64,000 nucleotides of DNA from Absidia repens (Eukaryota; Mucoromycota; Mucoromycetes; Mucorales; Cunninghamellaceae): assembly GCA_002105175.1 (NCBI GenBank), contig MCGE01000021.1:124001-188000 (forward strand), written 5' to 3'. Within the stretch, counting starts at the first letter, position 1; the number at the start of each line of letters is the position of its first letter. A program made the translations under genes and the position numbers. The notes under the pieces were generated by a model. It made no database searches, was not told the DNA's origin, and saw only the letters and a list, made by a program, of their open reading frames with translations. Below are positions 22,844-37,314 of this stretch, piece by piece.

Positions 22844-24155
22844 TCAACCCAAGCGATCATCTAAAGCTAAACGACTCACCAACGACGCATCCACACATCG
22901 GATCTCCCCCTCGGCCAACAATTCCGTCATCATGAGTCCCGACACAGGTGACAGCAGGATTCCCCAGACTGCATGGCCCGCAGACACATAGAGTTGGTTG
23001 AACGACGGATGTTTGCCCACCAACGGCGACCCATCACACGACAATGGTAAATAGCATGCCTGTTCCGCCACCATATGTTCCTCGTCCGCCACCAAATGGT
23101 CCGATAACGTGGGGGCCAGTTCTTTCAGGATAGCAATGGCCTGCGGATCCACTTGGACTTGATCCGCCGAACTCGGTAAGGCGACGTCGCGATCCTGCAC
23201 ACCACACATGTACACCGTATGGTCCGGCCGTGGATAGATTTCCGGTTCATGCATTTTGGAGTGATGTAAAATGGCGGTGAATAACGCCTGGGCACCAATC
23301 GGACTTGTTTTGGGCACCCGCATCACAATCGAATGCGCCCGCACTGATTCAATCGGCAAAGAACAAGACGAAGACGATGCACGGCGAAGGACGGTGTCGT
23401 TCATCTCTTGAACAGCTGCTGCCTCCTCCTTGTCCAAAGGGAAGGTTTGGGACCATGGACCAAGACATAACACCACACGATCGGCCTCGACCTGTTTGCC
23501 GTCGTCCAATACCACCCCGGTCACCGTCTGCTTGTCATTGCTATACATCAATCGCGCCACCCCGGTGCCTGTCTTGAGTGTCACGTTGCCCGTCGCCACC
23601 GCCGCCGTCATCACCGTCAACGAAAATAAATAAGGATGCACTTGCGCTGTATCCGCTTTGGTGCCTAGTTCGTCACAATGCGTCACACGGTGCTGGTTCA
23701 GCCATGGCACATGATCATTCACTTTCTTTTTCGCCTTCTTCTTGTTGCCATTGCCCGTCGTCCCTTCATCGGCCTCTTCTTCGTTGGTCATCGTCACGGA
23801 GTACGTATCGACCCCCCGATACCCATAGAATTCTTTGCCGTTCAGTGTCGCGGCCAATTCGGCATGCAGTTGATACGATTTTTTAGATAAATTGCCGTCC
23901 CCTTCGCTCCTATTTGGTTGGAATGATATGACAAGTGATTTTTAGTTTTTTTTTGTTTTTTGTTATATGGTTATTCAAAGTGTGTATGTATGACACCAAG
24001 ACATACACTTACCATAGGAATCCCCCGGCTTTACCACTACTGGCACATGCGACATTGGTTTTTTCAAAGACGGTGACACGGACATTGTCGCGTTGAGATA
24101 AATAATAGGCAGTACATGTCCCCATGGCTCCGGCGCCAACAATAACGACATGCAT
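22844..24155 (-). CDS. FAD-dependent oxidoreductase (DAO family, Tda3-like)
   Basis: Two exons (24155-24013, 23909-22844), 402 aa. The N-terminus HVVIVGAGAMGTCTAYYL is a dinucleotide-binding GxGxxG fold. A second FAD-contact region reads VVLCLGPWSQ, and the C-terminus carries LYVSAGHAVWGILLSP, like the AGH..WG element of DAO-type flavoenzymes. A Lys/Glu-rich insertion (~residues 85-110) is lineage-specific. Closest family I can name is the Tda3/FOXRED-like group of small fungal DAO proteins; substrate unknown. It is divergently arranged with Tim17 across ~330 bp. Confidence 0.83.
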
Positions 24156-24346
24156 ATTTTTATTTTATTTTATTTTGAAGAAAAAAAAAATAAAAGAATT
24201 TTTCTTTTTCTTTTTCGCAATTATGCTGGAAAATGTAGCGGGCTTTTCTTTTTCTTTAGCTGCTTTTTTGGTTTTAGTGTGTGACTTGTGTCGGTTCTCT
24301 ATTTTCCTTCCTTCTCATTCTTTTGACTTCCGTCCAATGAATCACA

Positions 24347-24378
<32 letters not shown>

Positions 24379-24485
24379 CCTTCCTTTCTTGTTTATTATT
24401 ACAGCCCAGTTCGGAAAAAGGACCTCCTTCTTCTATTCCTTTCTTTATTTTTTTATATATCTAACTATCATCACAACATATAACT

Positions 24486-25246
24486 ATGGGTCGCTCATCG
24501 CAAGATCATTCTCGGGATCCCTGGTAAGTTCAAATTCCCTGCCCCACCCCCCCCCCGCAAAAAAAGAAACTCTTAAACATGGTCGCTTTTTTTTTTTTTG
24601 ACAACTGACCTAAATTTTTTTTAAATGTCCATCCATTAGTCCTTGGGTGATATTAAATGATTTAGGTGGTGCATTTGTGATGGGTGCTGTGGGTGGTGGG
24701 ATTTGGCATTCGGTCAAAGGTGCAAAGAATTCACCAAGGGTAAGTTGCTATGTGCTTTCTCCGCAAACCTCCCTTCCCGTCACCAGGGTTGACAACGACT
24801 CACCATTTTTTACTTTTTATCTGATTTTTTGTAGGGCGAACGATTGACAGGCGCAGTCTCAGCCATGAAAGCACGGGCTCCTGTTCTGGGCGGTAATTTT
24901 GCTGTGTGGGGTGGATTATTTTCAACCTTTGATTGTGGCCTGAAAGGCATTCGACAAAAGGAAGATCCTTGGAACTCGATCATGTCGGGGGCCTTGACAG
25001 GTGGTGTGTTGGCGGCGCGTGGTGGTGCCAAGGCAGCAACCATTTCAGCTGTGGTAGGTGGTGGACTTTTGGCTTTGATTGAAGGGATTGGGATTGCTAT
25101 TTCTCGATGGACCGCTGAACAAAATAGACCGGTGATGCCGCAAGTAAGTTTTTTTTTTTTTTGAAGAAGAAGAAGAGGGGGAATAGATGATTGCATGGGT
25201 GGATCTAACCCCACATTTTTGTTTTTTGTTGTTTTGATAGATGTAA
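24486..25246 (+). CDS. TIM17: Mitochondrial import inner membrane translocase Tim17
   Basis: Exons 24486-24523, 24640-24739, 24835-25143 and 25241-25246 give 150 aa. The protein is a typical Tim17: [20 protein letters not shown] near the N-terminus, then [34 protein letters not shown] and a C-terminal [16 protein letters not shown]. Four hydrophobic segments. It is the channel-lining subunit of the TIM23 presequence translocase. Oddly, the last exon as read is only ATG-TAA; see the alternative exon at 26631. Confidence 0.93.
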
Positions 25247-26630
25247 AAGCCCTTCCCTCCCTCCCCACACTCTTCTTTTTTTTTCTCTCTCTCTCTCTCT
25301 CTCTCGCTCTCTCGTTTTTGTATATTCCTCTTGTTTCCCCCCCCCTCCCTTCTTATTGTAGCAAATAGAAAAGGATCCTTCTCTGCTCTCTGTTTTAGTT
25401 TTTATTATATAATTTACATAGAAATGCTTTTTATTATTATTATCGACACCCTTCTCATACTTCTTTATATATATATATATTTATGCTCAACAATTCCTTC
25501 CATTCAATAAAAAAAAAAAGCACCCTGATGGTTTATTTGCAGCATTACTGTTAGTTAGCCTTAGGCATGGTCATGACTCTCCGAAACTACCCCAGGATTC
25601 AAAATTCCAAGCTCCCAATAAAAATCATTCCCTGACTTCGAAAATGATTAGGGATGAAAAGGGTCCATTTTTTACGTCATAGGTACGATCAAGGGTGTTA
25701 TATATACAAATGATAGAATAGATTCCCTCCTCAAACATTTAACTTGGTTTTGGCATATATTATCATATTGCAGATTTGTCAAAAATTTAAAAAATAGTTT
25801 CTAGTTTACGAAAATAGATTTGGGATCAGACTCTGGCGCCACTATTAGTTGGCATTTTGGGAGATCCCATCAGCTTAGTTTCAGTGTTAGTTTATCCAAC
25901 GTTTATATCTATATCTGAATAAATAAAAATATGGCTTCTTTTATTTTGGCTTCAATGAAAATGTCACCTATTGTCTCTTGTCATGTCTTGTACAGCAGAT
26001 CATTTTTCTTTTTTTCTTTTTTTTTACCATCGCCTCATTAGGTTAGTGTTGACAGTTTTTATGCTTCCATAAAAGATAATCCATGTTGCCTTGTATAATA
26101 GATTGGCTTTTTTTTTTCTTTTTACAGTCATCAACTGGCATTTGAGATTATCATACTTTAAATCTCACATTAGCTTCTTGTCACGATTTCTCTCAATAAT
26201 TCTTTCGTTAAATCCATTGTTTTGATGAGCTCCTACCATCTTTTAGTTTTAGTATCTATCTACTGTATCAATATGTTTCAATAAATTATATACCTTTTTT
26301 AGTTGGGTCGCTTACTAACAAAGATAGCCATATTCCTGCTCGATCATATTATATTAATAATTCTACGACGTGCTGTGTATAAGCGTGCACTTGAGTAAAT
26401 GTGTGTGTGTACTATCAGATCTATAGAATACCTCCATGCTGCTTTCTAGTTTATCTATAACTATACGTACACTATCATCAGAGGCCTGAATGAATTGTTT
26501 TAGGTATATCCCGCTCTACCAATTCGTATGAATTAATCTCTAGCCTGCGTCGACAATGTCACTTTCATTTGAATTGATTTTACTGTATCTATACCGCTCG
26601 TTACTTTTTTCCCCTTTTTTCGATATCTAG

Positions 26631-26780
26631 AACCCTTCCACCTCCCTCCCCCTGCCACCCTCGTACTCTGGATCAGGGGAATGGTTCCTTGCATACAAGT
26701 TTCCCAAGCCCAGCTATAACATTGATGAGCCTCGAGCTTATTCTGGCTCTGGCTTCAGTGCAGGTGCAAAGTTGCAGTGA
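26631..26780 (+). other. Isolated coding-like exon (possible alternative Tim17 end)
   Basis: After a pyrimidine-rich CGATATCTAG acceptor, a phase-0 open frame of 49 codons ends in TGA. It is Pro/Ser/Gly-rich with two SYSGSG/AYSGSG elements (PSYSGSGEWFLAYKFPKPSY and EPRAYSGSGFSAGAKLQ). Composition looks protein-coding. It is in phase with Tim17 exon 3, so it could be an alternative terminal exon, but that needs a ~1.5 kb intron, far longer than others here. Could equally be an orphan exon. Confidence 0.3.
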
Positions 26781-27317
26781 GCGCCCCCTCCGCTGTCTCT
26801 ATCATTATGAACTCCACCAAGCAATAAATATGATTTTGATTTCACTAGATCAAATGAAAAAAAAAACACAGGCCTCTTCATGTCTCATATATGTCCTAAG
26901 AAAATGAAAGATATTGTTTTGAATACAGTATGTTAAAGAGGCATATAGTACCTAGTACAATTCAAAAGGATGGAGCGAGTATGCTATCAATAATACAATA
27001 ATGAGATGTTATTAAAAAATTGGAAGAGATAACTAGTGAGAACTATATGAAAGTAAAAAAAAAAAAAAAAAAGGGTTAGATTGCCGTTTCAATTTAGATT
27101 ATGTACGTTGTACTGTAAAAGCCCGTAAGACAACAAAAGATAAAGTACGAAATGTTTATTAGTTTGGGTGCAATATATATAAAAATCAATCAAATCGCAA
27201 TGGTCTAAACTAAACTACACTAAATTGAATAAGGGTGTCCATGGAGACAATCATCAGTGTATACGAAAGATGGAATGAAGATCCTTGTGAATCACCGTAT
27301 TGCAATCTTGGGGGGGT

Positions 27318-27463
27318 CTGAGCCTTGGTACGTCCTAAAGAAAAGTTGAAAAGAAATAAAACTGAGTGCTAACCATCATGCTCTTATTGCTTGCTGAGCC
27401 TTCGTACGTCCTAAGAAGAAGTTGAAAAAAAATAAAATGAGTGCAAACCGTCATTGCTTGGTC
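27318..27463. repeat. Two-unit tandem repeat (~76 bp)
   Basis: CTGAGCCTTSGTACGTCCTA with its following ~55 bp occurs at 27318 and again at 27394, with few differences. Confidence 0.8.
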
Positions 27464-28706
27464 TTAAAATGATAATAACGGCAAAAAGGGGCGAGTCGAT
27501 AAGGGCCTGAACGAGACCCATTTTTGGAACATCTAAATTCTGCAAAACAATTCTGAATGGTTTGTTTTTTTTTTGTGTGTGTGTTTTTTTTGTGGCTATG
27601 ATACTGTAAACTGTGTATGATGCATCAATATGGGATTGGCGAGTTACAAAAAATAACAGAAAAAGACACGTTGGGGAGGGAGTTCCTTTGTTTGACATTT
27701 GACAAAATAAAATAAAAAATTAACTATGTACCCGCTTTTTGTGCCACCATTCCCCTTTCTTCAATCAATAAAAACAGTCGTTACGTTTCCCCCTCCCCCG
27801 GTTGGAGACGTTCCTTTTTTTTTATGATAACAAGTCGAATGGTTTGGGTGACCTCGAGTTTTAAAGGGGGGGATTGGAGGGAAAATGGTAAGGACCAATT
27901 GAACGCTTTGGGCACCTGCGTATTTCTTTTTTGCTATTGCTTTTTCAAATGTATCCCTCTGACTTTTAAATTGACTGATTTATATTTGGTCACACTAAAA
28001 TTCTAACAGGCACAAAAATGCAACCATTCGCACACCTCTCCCAAGTTAATAAACGAGATCCCTTTTTGTCCAAAAAGAGGAAAAATAAAGCGGCGGTCCA
28101 AAAACAAAAACTGAAAATAGCTGGGGCTCTCCCCTCATGGAAGAGTAACACGGGGGGAAAGAAGGAAAACAGCTTTCATTCATAGAAATAAGGTTAATTA
28201 AAGTAGTACAACATTTCTTACATATACGTTCCTATTGCCTGGTAAAAAAAAAAAAAAACGTAGAATTTTGACCAAACACTTTCTACTTTGTTTATTCATT
28301 TGATCAACACACCTCAATTGTGCCCCTTTTTGATCTGCAAAATCGAGTAGCAAGATAACCGTCCTTCAATTCTTGTTAAAGGAAGATCCATTGGTCACAG
28401 AATTGAATAAAAAAAAACTCATCTTTGTACGTGTGCAGACCACATAAATCAAAAGTTTTTTTTTAAAATAATAGAACGTTATACAAGATTCAATAATGCA
28501 CGTTTTCGTCATTGCGAAATAAAAAAAAAACATGAATATATTAACGATTGTCGTAGTCATCTTCCTCTATGGAAGCAAAAGGCAAAGAAAATGAGGCGCA
28601 AGCAATGGTAACGTCCAAAAAAGAAAAAAAATCTTATAAAAGCAAATGGTTCTCGATTCCTCTTCTTCTTCTTTTTTTTATTTTATTTTATTTATTTATC
28701 AAAAAA

Positions 28707-30074
28707 ATGAAGTTTTCTTTATCCGTTGTTGGTTGTGCTTTGCTCTTTACAGCAGGCCTTAGTAATGCGTGCCATGGTCCTGGAGAAGGAGGCAATTGCT
28801 CCATTCGTGCCAAGGTGGATATCGATGGTCGTGCTGAACCTAATGTGGATTCGAAACGAATTCCCAATGTTTATAAGAAGGGGGATTGCATCAAAGGTAA
28901 TGTAGACAAATAATGAACATCCATTGACTTGAACCATCTATTTCCATGACAATTGACTTGGTCTCTTTTTTTTTAAAAAAAAAAAAACTAGTGAGATGTC
29001 AAGCTACAGGTGACGAAATCTACGGAAGTAGCATTTGGGACTTTGGTAAGCAATTCAATCATCCTCTCCTATGTTGGGCCTTCTTTTTATTTATTTATTA
29101 TTGTGATGCCCCATTTTCTTTGTTATTCAATAGATGGCAAATATTACCTCCCTGATCATTATGTCAAAACTGGTTATGATGGATTCGACCCTCATATCAA
29201 GGTACAAACATCAATTCACTCGGACTGTCTGATTCAAATTAAAAAAAAAAAGAAAAAAATTGATCACCCCCCCCTTTTTCTCTCTTTTTTTTTGATAGCG
29301 TTGTCGTTCAACCCCTCCTCCACCAGTTGGGGAAGGATGCGGCGGTCATCTGAATGCAAAAGGTCTTTCCTTAATCAAGGAACTTGAAGGCTGGAATGCT
29401 ACTTTCTATGACGATGGAAGAGATAAGTTGTGAAAATGAAGTGACATGTACTTGATGAATGGAACAATAGAGACTTATTATTCTTGTTATATATACGTCA
29501 CAGCACCATTGGCTATGGACACAATTGTGATGCGTAAGTAACAAAAAACAAAACAAAACAAAAGCCGTTTGAGGGCCATCCTTTTTTTTTAATATAATAT
29601 TTTAAAAACCGGTTATGATCGTCCTACTGTAGTGACTCGACCCATTGTGCAAATATCCATCCTCCAATTAGCAAAGCCGAAGGTGAAAGCTTGTTGAAGC
29701 AAGACGTATCGGGCTTTGAAAAATATGTTTGTAAAACCGTGGTTCATGATTTGAAATGCCCTTTGAATTGCAATCAATTCGGTGCTCTTGTAAGCTTTGT
29801 TTATAATGTCGGTACAAGCCCTAATGGATTCCCTAGAAGCAAGCTTTATGAAGATCTGGCTAACAATTGCAATTATAAAGTAAGTAGTTTTTTTTTTTTT
29901 TGTAGTTTCACTAAATGTATGATATTAATCCCATAATGATATATAATGACAAAACAATAGGCCACTTCTAATGATTGGACTTCATCCTTCACAAACGGTG
30001 GCGATTTGGTGAACCGTCGTAAGAAAGAACTTACCTTGTGGAGCACCGCCACTACTAGTAAATCAGGTTGTTAA
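28707..30074 (+). CDS. Secreted phage-type (GH24) lysozyme with SH3-like N-terminus
   Basis: Seven exons (28707-28896, 28992-29045, 29134-29201, 29299-29426, 29504-29533, 29633-29879, 29961-30074), 276 aa. Signal peptide 1-21 (MKFSLSVVGCALLFTAGLSNA). Residues ~22-105 hold Cys-paired beta sequence (SIRAKVDIDGRAEPNV, VRCQATGDEIYG, YYLPDHYVKTG), resembling a bacterial SH3 domain. From ~120 a GH24 domain follows. The triad is visible in LIKELEGWNATFYDD (Glu134, Asp143) and TIGYGH (Thr148), spaced like T4 lysozyme Glu11/Asp20/Thr26. The short exon 29504-29533 encodes TIGYGHNCD. Expected to hydrolyse bacterial peptidoglycan outside the cell. Family origin is bacterial/phage, so ancient transfer is likely. 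Confidence 0.88.
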
Positions 30075-30902
30075 ATTATTTTTTAATTCAAATGCCGCTG
30101 CATGAATCGTATCAATAAAATATACAGTACAATTATATCGTAGTAGTAATCATATTCTAATTGGTTTTTCCTATTCATATATAACATATATAAAAGGCTT
30201 TCTACTTGAGTTCAAAGGGGATACGAAGATTTGGATACTAGATTGTGTGTCTTTTGTGGTAGATAAAGTTTACCCAATCAGCACGTGAAGTAATCTATGT
30301 CATTAGCCAATCATCGCCAGATTTTTTTTGCATTTTACCTATCGATTTGCCACCAATGATTTTTTAAACCATGCTCGAACATTTATCCAAGAAGTCAAAG
30401 AAAATTATAGTTATCCCTTTTTAGTATGTATACCTAGTGCATTCTTATTAGTAATTGTGTCCATCAATATCCCCTCCTTTTTTTTTCTTTTTGATCCAAT
30501 TCTATCTTACAGTCAGTCTCTCCTCCTCAACATATCAAGTCCATTCTTCTCTTTATCAAATTTCCTGTCCATCTCACGCCATCGGATTTATTTATGTACC
30601 CGCATCTGTTGACTTTTTTTTTTTTTGATTTGTCTACTGTATTATTTCATCACTGTTCCCTCAATTCCATGCTCTTATTGTAGATAGTAAAAAAAAAAAA
30701 AAAGTAAAATGTTTGCCATGTATATATATATATATATGAAATCTCTTTTTTTTTTTTTGGTTTTTACCCCATGTTTTTTATATACTTTTTTGACACCCCG
30801 CCGTTGACTCGGTGAAAGAACCTTTCCCCTTTTTCTCCCGACGATGTTTTTTTTTTTTTTTTCTTCCGCCTATATTTTTTTTTATATATAAAACCCTTAA
30901 TC
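30075..30902. other. Intergenic, promoter of formaldehyde dehydrogenase
   Basis: Co-directional spacer with T homopolymers (30614-30626, 30746-30759, 30847-30862), an (AT)n tract near 30720 and a TATATATAAA just 5' of the ATG at 30903. No further gene. Confidence 0.55.
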
Positions 30903-32834
<1,932 letters not shown>

Positions 32835-33864
32835 CTTCCCCCTCCCATCTAAACCTGGCGTCTTGTGATCAATTTGGTTTTATTTAGCTGATAGTTTAGT
32901 GTAGTGTACTTTATGCAAATAGCAACATGTATTTGTTACTATCAAATAAACCCTTCCCCCCACTTCTTTTGTACTTATCATTTCATACCGTCCATCTGTT
33001 ATTATTATTATTATTTTATTTTTGCTTTTTTACACATGTTTACCCTCTGTTATCTTACCAATGTGAAAAACGAAGTATTTCATATTTATAATTCAGGAGA
33101 CTCTGCGGGTGATTTTTTCTAGGAAACAAAAAAAAAGAACCTCTTCTACCTTTTTGTCGATCATTGTTGCTCTTCTGAGAGCCCGGCGTTGGCTAGATCC
33201 CGCCCTTTGCCAAAGGAGATCAAAAATTTAACATAACACAGCGAGATTAGTGAACTTGACAAAATACTATGATACTTTTATTTTCTTCTTCTTTACTTTT
33301 TATTGTTCTGTACAGTACAGTACTGTACTGGAACATAAATACTATCTCCTTCCGCTAATATTCCTCTTTTTGAATCTCATGCAGTTTATCCTCGTTCCTG
33401 CACCCTTGCCCTTCTCTCTTATTTTTTTTCCCTTTAGAGATAGGGCAACAAGCAAAGGAAGAAGAAGAGAGAAGGGCAAAAAAAAAAAAAAAAAAAATGC
33501 ATTTTTTTCCCTACTACTGACAGATATGACCCCACCCATCACATATTATATACAGTAAGGTTATAATCATAGAGCAGTAAAAGTCAAAATGACGATTTCT
33601 TTTTTTTTTTTTTTGACATGGACGCTTTTTTTAATAGTAAAATATAGTACCAAAATGATACTGCCCATATTCCAACATTGTCATTGTGTTGAGACTGTTC
33701 CCAATGAATTCCCCCATTGATTTGGGGTGGGGGAGCCCACCCATTTTAAGAAATGTAGAAGCTCCGAAGATGTGACGCATATTAATCGATGAACACGTTT
33801 ATTATTTCAGGGGGAAGGAAGGTGATCAATAAATAATACAAATGAAAATAAACTAGAAAAATAT
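32835..33864. other. Convergent intergenic region
   Basis: 1 kb between the 3' ends of the dehydrogenase and secreted protein A. It holds the 18-bp palindrome at 33313-33330, A and T runs and no coding signal. Confidence 0.55.
33313..33330. repeat. 18-bp perfect palindrome of ACAGTA/TACTGT units
   Basis: CAGTACAGTACTGTACTG is its own complement. Related ACAGTA-rich clusters recur near 8763 and 11967. Confidence 0.85.
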
Positions 33865-34550
33865 CTATTCGCAACCCCTTGGAGAGTGAGCGGCATGACC
33901 CAAGCTCACATGACCCAGACCAAGGAAGGTGTTCTTGAGAGGATCTTCACGCATACTTGTGCCTTTCAATGTCTTGCCTTTGGTTTGGAGATTGGCCGTG
34001 GCAAAGTTGACGCCATTGTGTTCGACGGCATTGGCATCCCCACCATAAGCCCAGATGGCACTGTTACGATGATCATGGAACCAAGCAAATTTGTTACCGG
34101 CCTTGATTTCTTCATCAAATGAAGGGCATGTATCGAGACTTAAAGGATTGCCCTTGGTAATGGTAAGACATTGATTGCCTACCTTGATATAACCTATTTA
34201 AGAAAAAAAAATTGAGTTTCAAATGCTCGATCAGCCCCCTCCGTCTTTTTTTTAATTTACTTACCCATCGCGATTTCATTGTCATGTTTGCCATTGAAAT
34301 CCCATTGATTTTTGACCGCGGTAAAAGTGCCAGAGATGGAATCACCTGTACCAGGTAAAAGCTTGGATCCCTTACAACCGGCACCATTGGTCAAGACTTG
34401 CTTTCCAGACCCTTTCTTGAGGAAAGAGGTCTTGGGATGGTCCATATCGTTAAGGTATGCATAGACAGTACCGGAGAAAGTGTAGTCACCAGCAGCCGAC
34501 ACGCTGGCAGCAGAAAGGGCAACAAGAGCAGCAACAATAGAAAACTTCAT
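33865..34550 (-). CDS. Secreted protein A, unknown function
   Basis: Two exons (34550-34265, 34193-33865), 204 aa. Signal peptide MKFSIVAALVALSAASVSAA. The mature part has short blocks such as TVYAYLNDMDHPKTSF, LTNGAGCKG, NQWDFNGKHDNEI, then QCLTITKGNPLSL, NKFAWFHDHRNSAIWAYGG and GLGHVSLGH, with Cys at the C-terminus (RGCE). A close paralogue lies 3 kb away with the same intron position. Small secreted globular protein; the CLTI..L pattern vaguely recalls lectin-like folds but I do not assign a family. Confidence 0.8.
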
Positions 34551-36311
34551 ATTTGTTTTATGGATGGAGAAATTTGAATATGTGTATGAGGAATGGGGGA
34601 TGTACATTTTCTTTTTCCCACTTATATATGTTTTTGGTGGGGGGGGTTTGCTTGTTCAGCAATGCATGTGCCACATTCGATTGAATTTTTTTTTTTTTGA
34701 AAAGTAAGAAATAAGGAAAGAGTCTACAAATAGAACATGTTCCCAATGAAAGACCGCCGTTTATGCAAACATGAAAAAAAAAGGATTCGTATATTGGTAT
34801 GACGATCATGTGGAAAACAGTGGGTGACCCAGAACAATATATATATATATATTTCAAACGATGATGACCCTGATGCTGGCATGATGGAAAAATAAAAATC
34901 CGTGGTTGTAAAGATGGGCGTAGTGATACAACTGAGCCTTCATTTACTATTTATGGTCCTTTAAGGAGACCCTTCAATTTGTTACTAGTATAATAGCATG
35001 GATACACAGAAAACAAAAGCTGTGCCAAATGTATCTATTTTTATCCATATTGGTAGCAAACGAGGATCCCTTTTTTGTATATTTTCTCGATCCCCCGCTC
35101 GCCGCTTTTGTTGCAAGAAATGTGGAAAACATAATAATGTTGAAGCTCCTGTGTTTTTTTTTTTTTTGGTTTTGTCTTATCAAAAACCAAAACCAAAATA
35201 TATAACAGAGAAACGTGCCTTTTTTTTTATGTCATATTTTATCATACATACATAGATGTACTGCACAGTATGTACGATACTTAGCAGATATTACGTTGGC
35301 CAAGGTAGATGGAAGAAAGCAAGAAAACCGGCGCATGGCTGGTGATCAAGTGGGAAGTGAATAAAAAATTCAGGTGGTTGCGAAACCCTGTCCTCCAAAA
35401 TTAGTTCATCATGCATTTTGTAGCACTTGGATGAAAATCAATTATAGTTTTTGAAGCCCAGGAAAAAAAAAAAGAGCTGCGGGAGTAGTACTATTAGATA
35501 TTAGAGGGATTTTCCCATCTATCTTCCTTTTTTTTAAATCATTGTCTGGTCGTTTCCAGTTTATATTGGATTAGATAAAGCTTGACGAACGATCAAAAAG
35601 GAGATAACATACTTCTTTGAACAAAAAAGATGGAGTTTTGTCTGTGCATACAGATGCACGGCGTTTGAACATATGATCACTAAGAAGCACCAAAACCCTT
35701 CTTTGGACCCCTTTTTCTTTTTCAGGCTAAACCTCCCTCCCCCATCGTCACCCTGCAGTGCCAATTTTCAGCACTGTGCACATGTAGAATAGGCTCAGTC
35801 CTCCCCCCCCCAGCTTTTTTTTTTTGTTTTTTGGATTTGTCTGCTGACTGCTCTCCCATGTTTGTCCTACTCCGTAAAGTAAATCAGGTCATTCATGAAA
35901 ACGATGAGAAAGGGAGAGCCACTTGTCCAAGAAGTTACACGTTACCTGTTGTACCCACATACAATATATATATTATACTGTTTTGATATTTTTGCTCTAT
36001 TCTATTTTTAGCGTTTGACGGCTTCTTGAGCAAACAACCGTTTCCCGTCGTCAACGCCGCTAAAGGCCTAAAGTTGGTGTACGGAAGCAAATGCCTCATT
36101 CAAACTGCTCGTGTATCTGCACGTCCATTATATACAGCTTATATTAACTAAGCTTCTTTTACAACAGTCAGATGGACCAGAAGATGATTTATAAAGGGAA
36201 ACATAGTATAATTGAAGCACTATAGTGGAAAGTACGTGGTTCATTGTCACAAAAACGATCTATTGGTGAGCGGTAGGAGTGGAGGCGGGGAAAACTATGA
36301 GGAGACATAAA
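34551..36311. other. Upstream region of secreted protein A, with orphan exon
   Basis: The segment 34780-35470 is a diverged copy of 40000-40545: shared ATGACGATCATGTGG, TATCTATTTTTATCCA, GTGCCTT..TATTTTATCA and TGTAGCACTTG. A coding-like exon lies at 36012-36151. No complete gene. Confidence 0.6.
36012..36151 (+). pseudogene. Orphan terminal exon, unknown protein
   Basis: After a TTCTATTTTTAG acceptor a frame reads FDGFLSKQPFPVVNAAKGLK, then KLVYGSKCLIQTARVSARPL and a stop. No upstream exon or start was found, so it is probably a relic. Family not recognised. Confidence 0.3.
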
Positions 36312-36840
36312 GAATGGTCACTACTAATCTAAAGGGACGAATTTTAAAAAAAAAAAAAAAGGCGGGGATCTAGTATAACTGTATTGCAGAGTGCAGGGTA
36401 TGAGAGTGATTACATTAATGTCTCTTTATTGAAGCAAAACAATAGATCCAAAGAGACAATGGTAAAAAAAAATACAAGGGATCCATTGCACAAGAAATGA
36501 GAAAGCTTATGGGACATTTTTTCATCGAGGCAAGTAAAAATAGTCATATTTTATTTGAGATGTAGATACAAACTATAACTATGCTAAGCTAATGAAGGCT
36601 CCAAAAAGCCAGCTAATGGTGATTCTGAATCTTGAATCCAAAATGAAAAGGTTTCCCCATGCATCTTGTAATCCCTTTTCTGAACCCCCTTCTAAACTAG
36701 TCCTGACACTAATCTAAGATCAGAATATCCTCATAGAAGTTGAATGATGAAGACAATGCCGATGAAAAAGTGAAAGAGAGCGCGAAAAAAATAAAAAGTG
36801 GGGGAACATAAATATTCACGCGTGCGGGATTTGAAAATCC
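36312..36840 (-). repeat. Dispersed repeat family, copy 4
   Basis: Full-length-looking copy lying between secreted proteins A and B. It runs from GGTCACTACTAATCTAAAGG through an A run, GGGATCCATTGCACAAG, ATTTTATTTGAGATG, ATCCAAAATGAAAAGG and CCCCATGCATCTTGT to the end CACGCGTGCGGGATTTGAAA. Confidence 0.82.
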
Positions 36841-37314
36841 TATCTGCAGTCGCTCCCATGAGCGAGATTTTTTTAATTTTTTTGATGGGTAAAAAAAAAA
36901 AAAAAAAAAAAAAACTCCCCTTATTAATTTCAACTTCCCAAATGGTGGTATAACTTGGTTAACACTAGACCAACTTGAATGTCGTATGTTGTTTTTACAC
37001 TAGTTTCATATTTTGTGGCCTCAAGGTTAGTTTAAATCAGCCTTTTTTTTCAAGGGATATTTTCTTTTTATCAATAAAAAGGTTTACAAGTTGTTGTCTA
37101 TATGAAACTGTTTCCCAATGATTCCATTGTGTTGGTGTGGCGCTGCATGACAAAAGTTAAATGCGCCCAATTTAAAAAAAAAATGGAGAAACTCCGAAGA
37201 TGTGAATGGAGTGAAGGTTTGACGGGATATATATATATGTATATATTGTTTATTTTTTTACAAAATAAAAATAAATAAAATCAAAAATAATAATACAAGT
37301 AAATAAAGAATAAT
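36841..37314. other. Intergenic spacer
   Basis: 3' flank of secreted protein B with an A run of about 22 at 36893-36914 and an (AT)n tract near 37230. No coding signal. Confidence 0.5.

Larger units (their letters stand above)
25247..28706. other. Long gene-poor region
   Basis: 3.4 kb, mostly A/T-rich, with (CT)n near 25284-25305, an isolated coding-like exon at 26631-26780 and a two-unit tandem repeat at 27318-27463. Otherwise no coding signal or RNA gene recognised on either strand. Confidence 0.5.

Noticed and set aside
30328..30612. 94-aa plus-strand frame between the lysozyme and dehydrogenase genes
   Set aside because: Phe/Leu/Ser-rich from T-rich promoter DNA; no support for a start or family.
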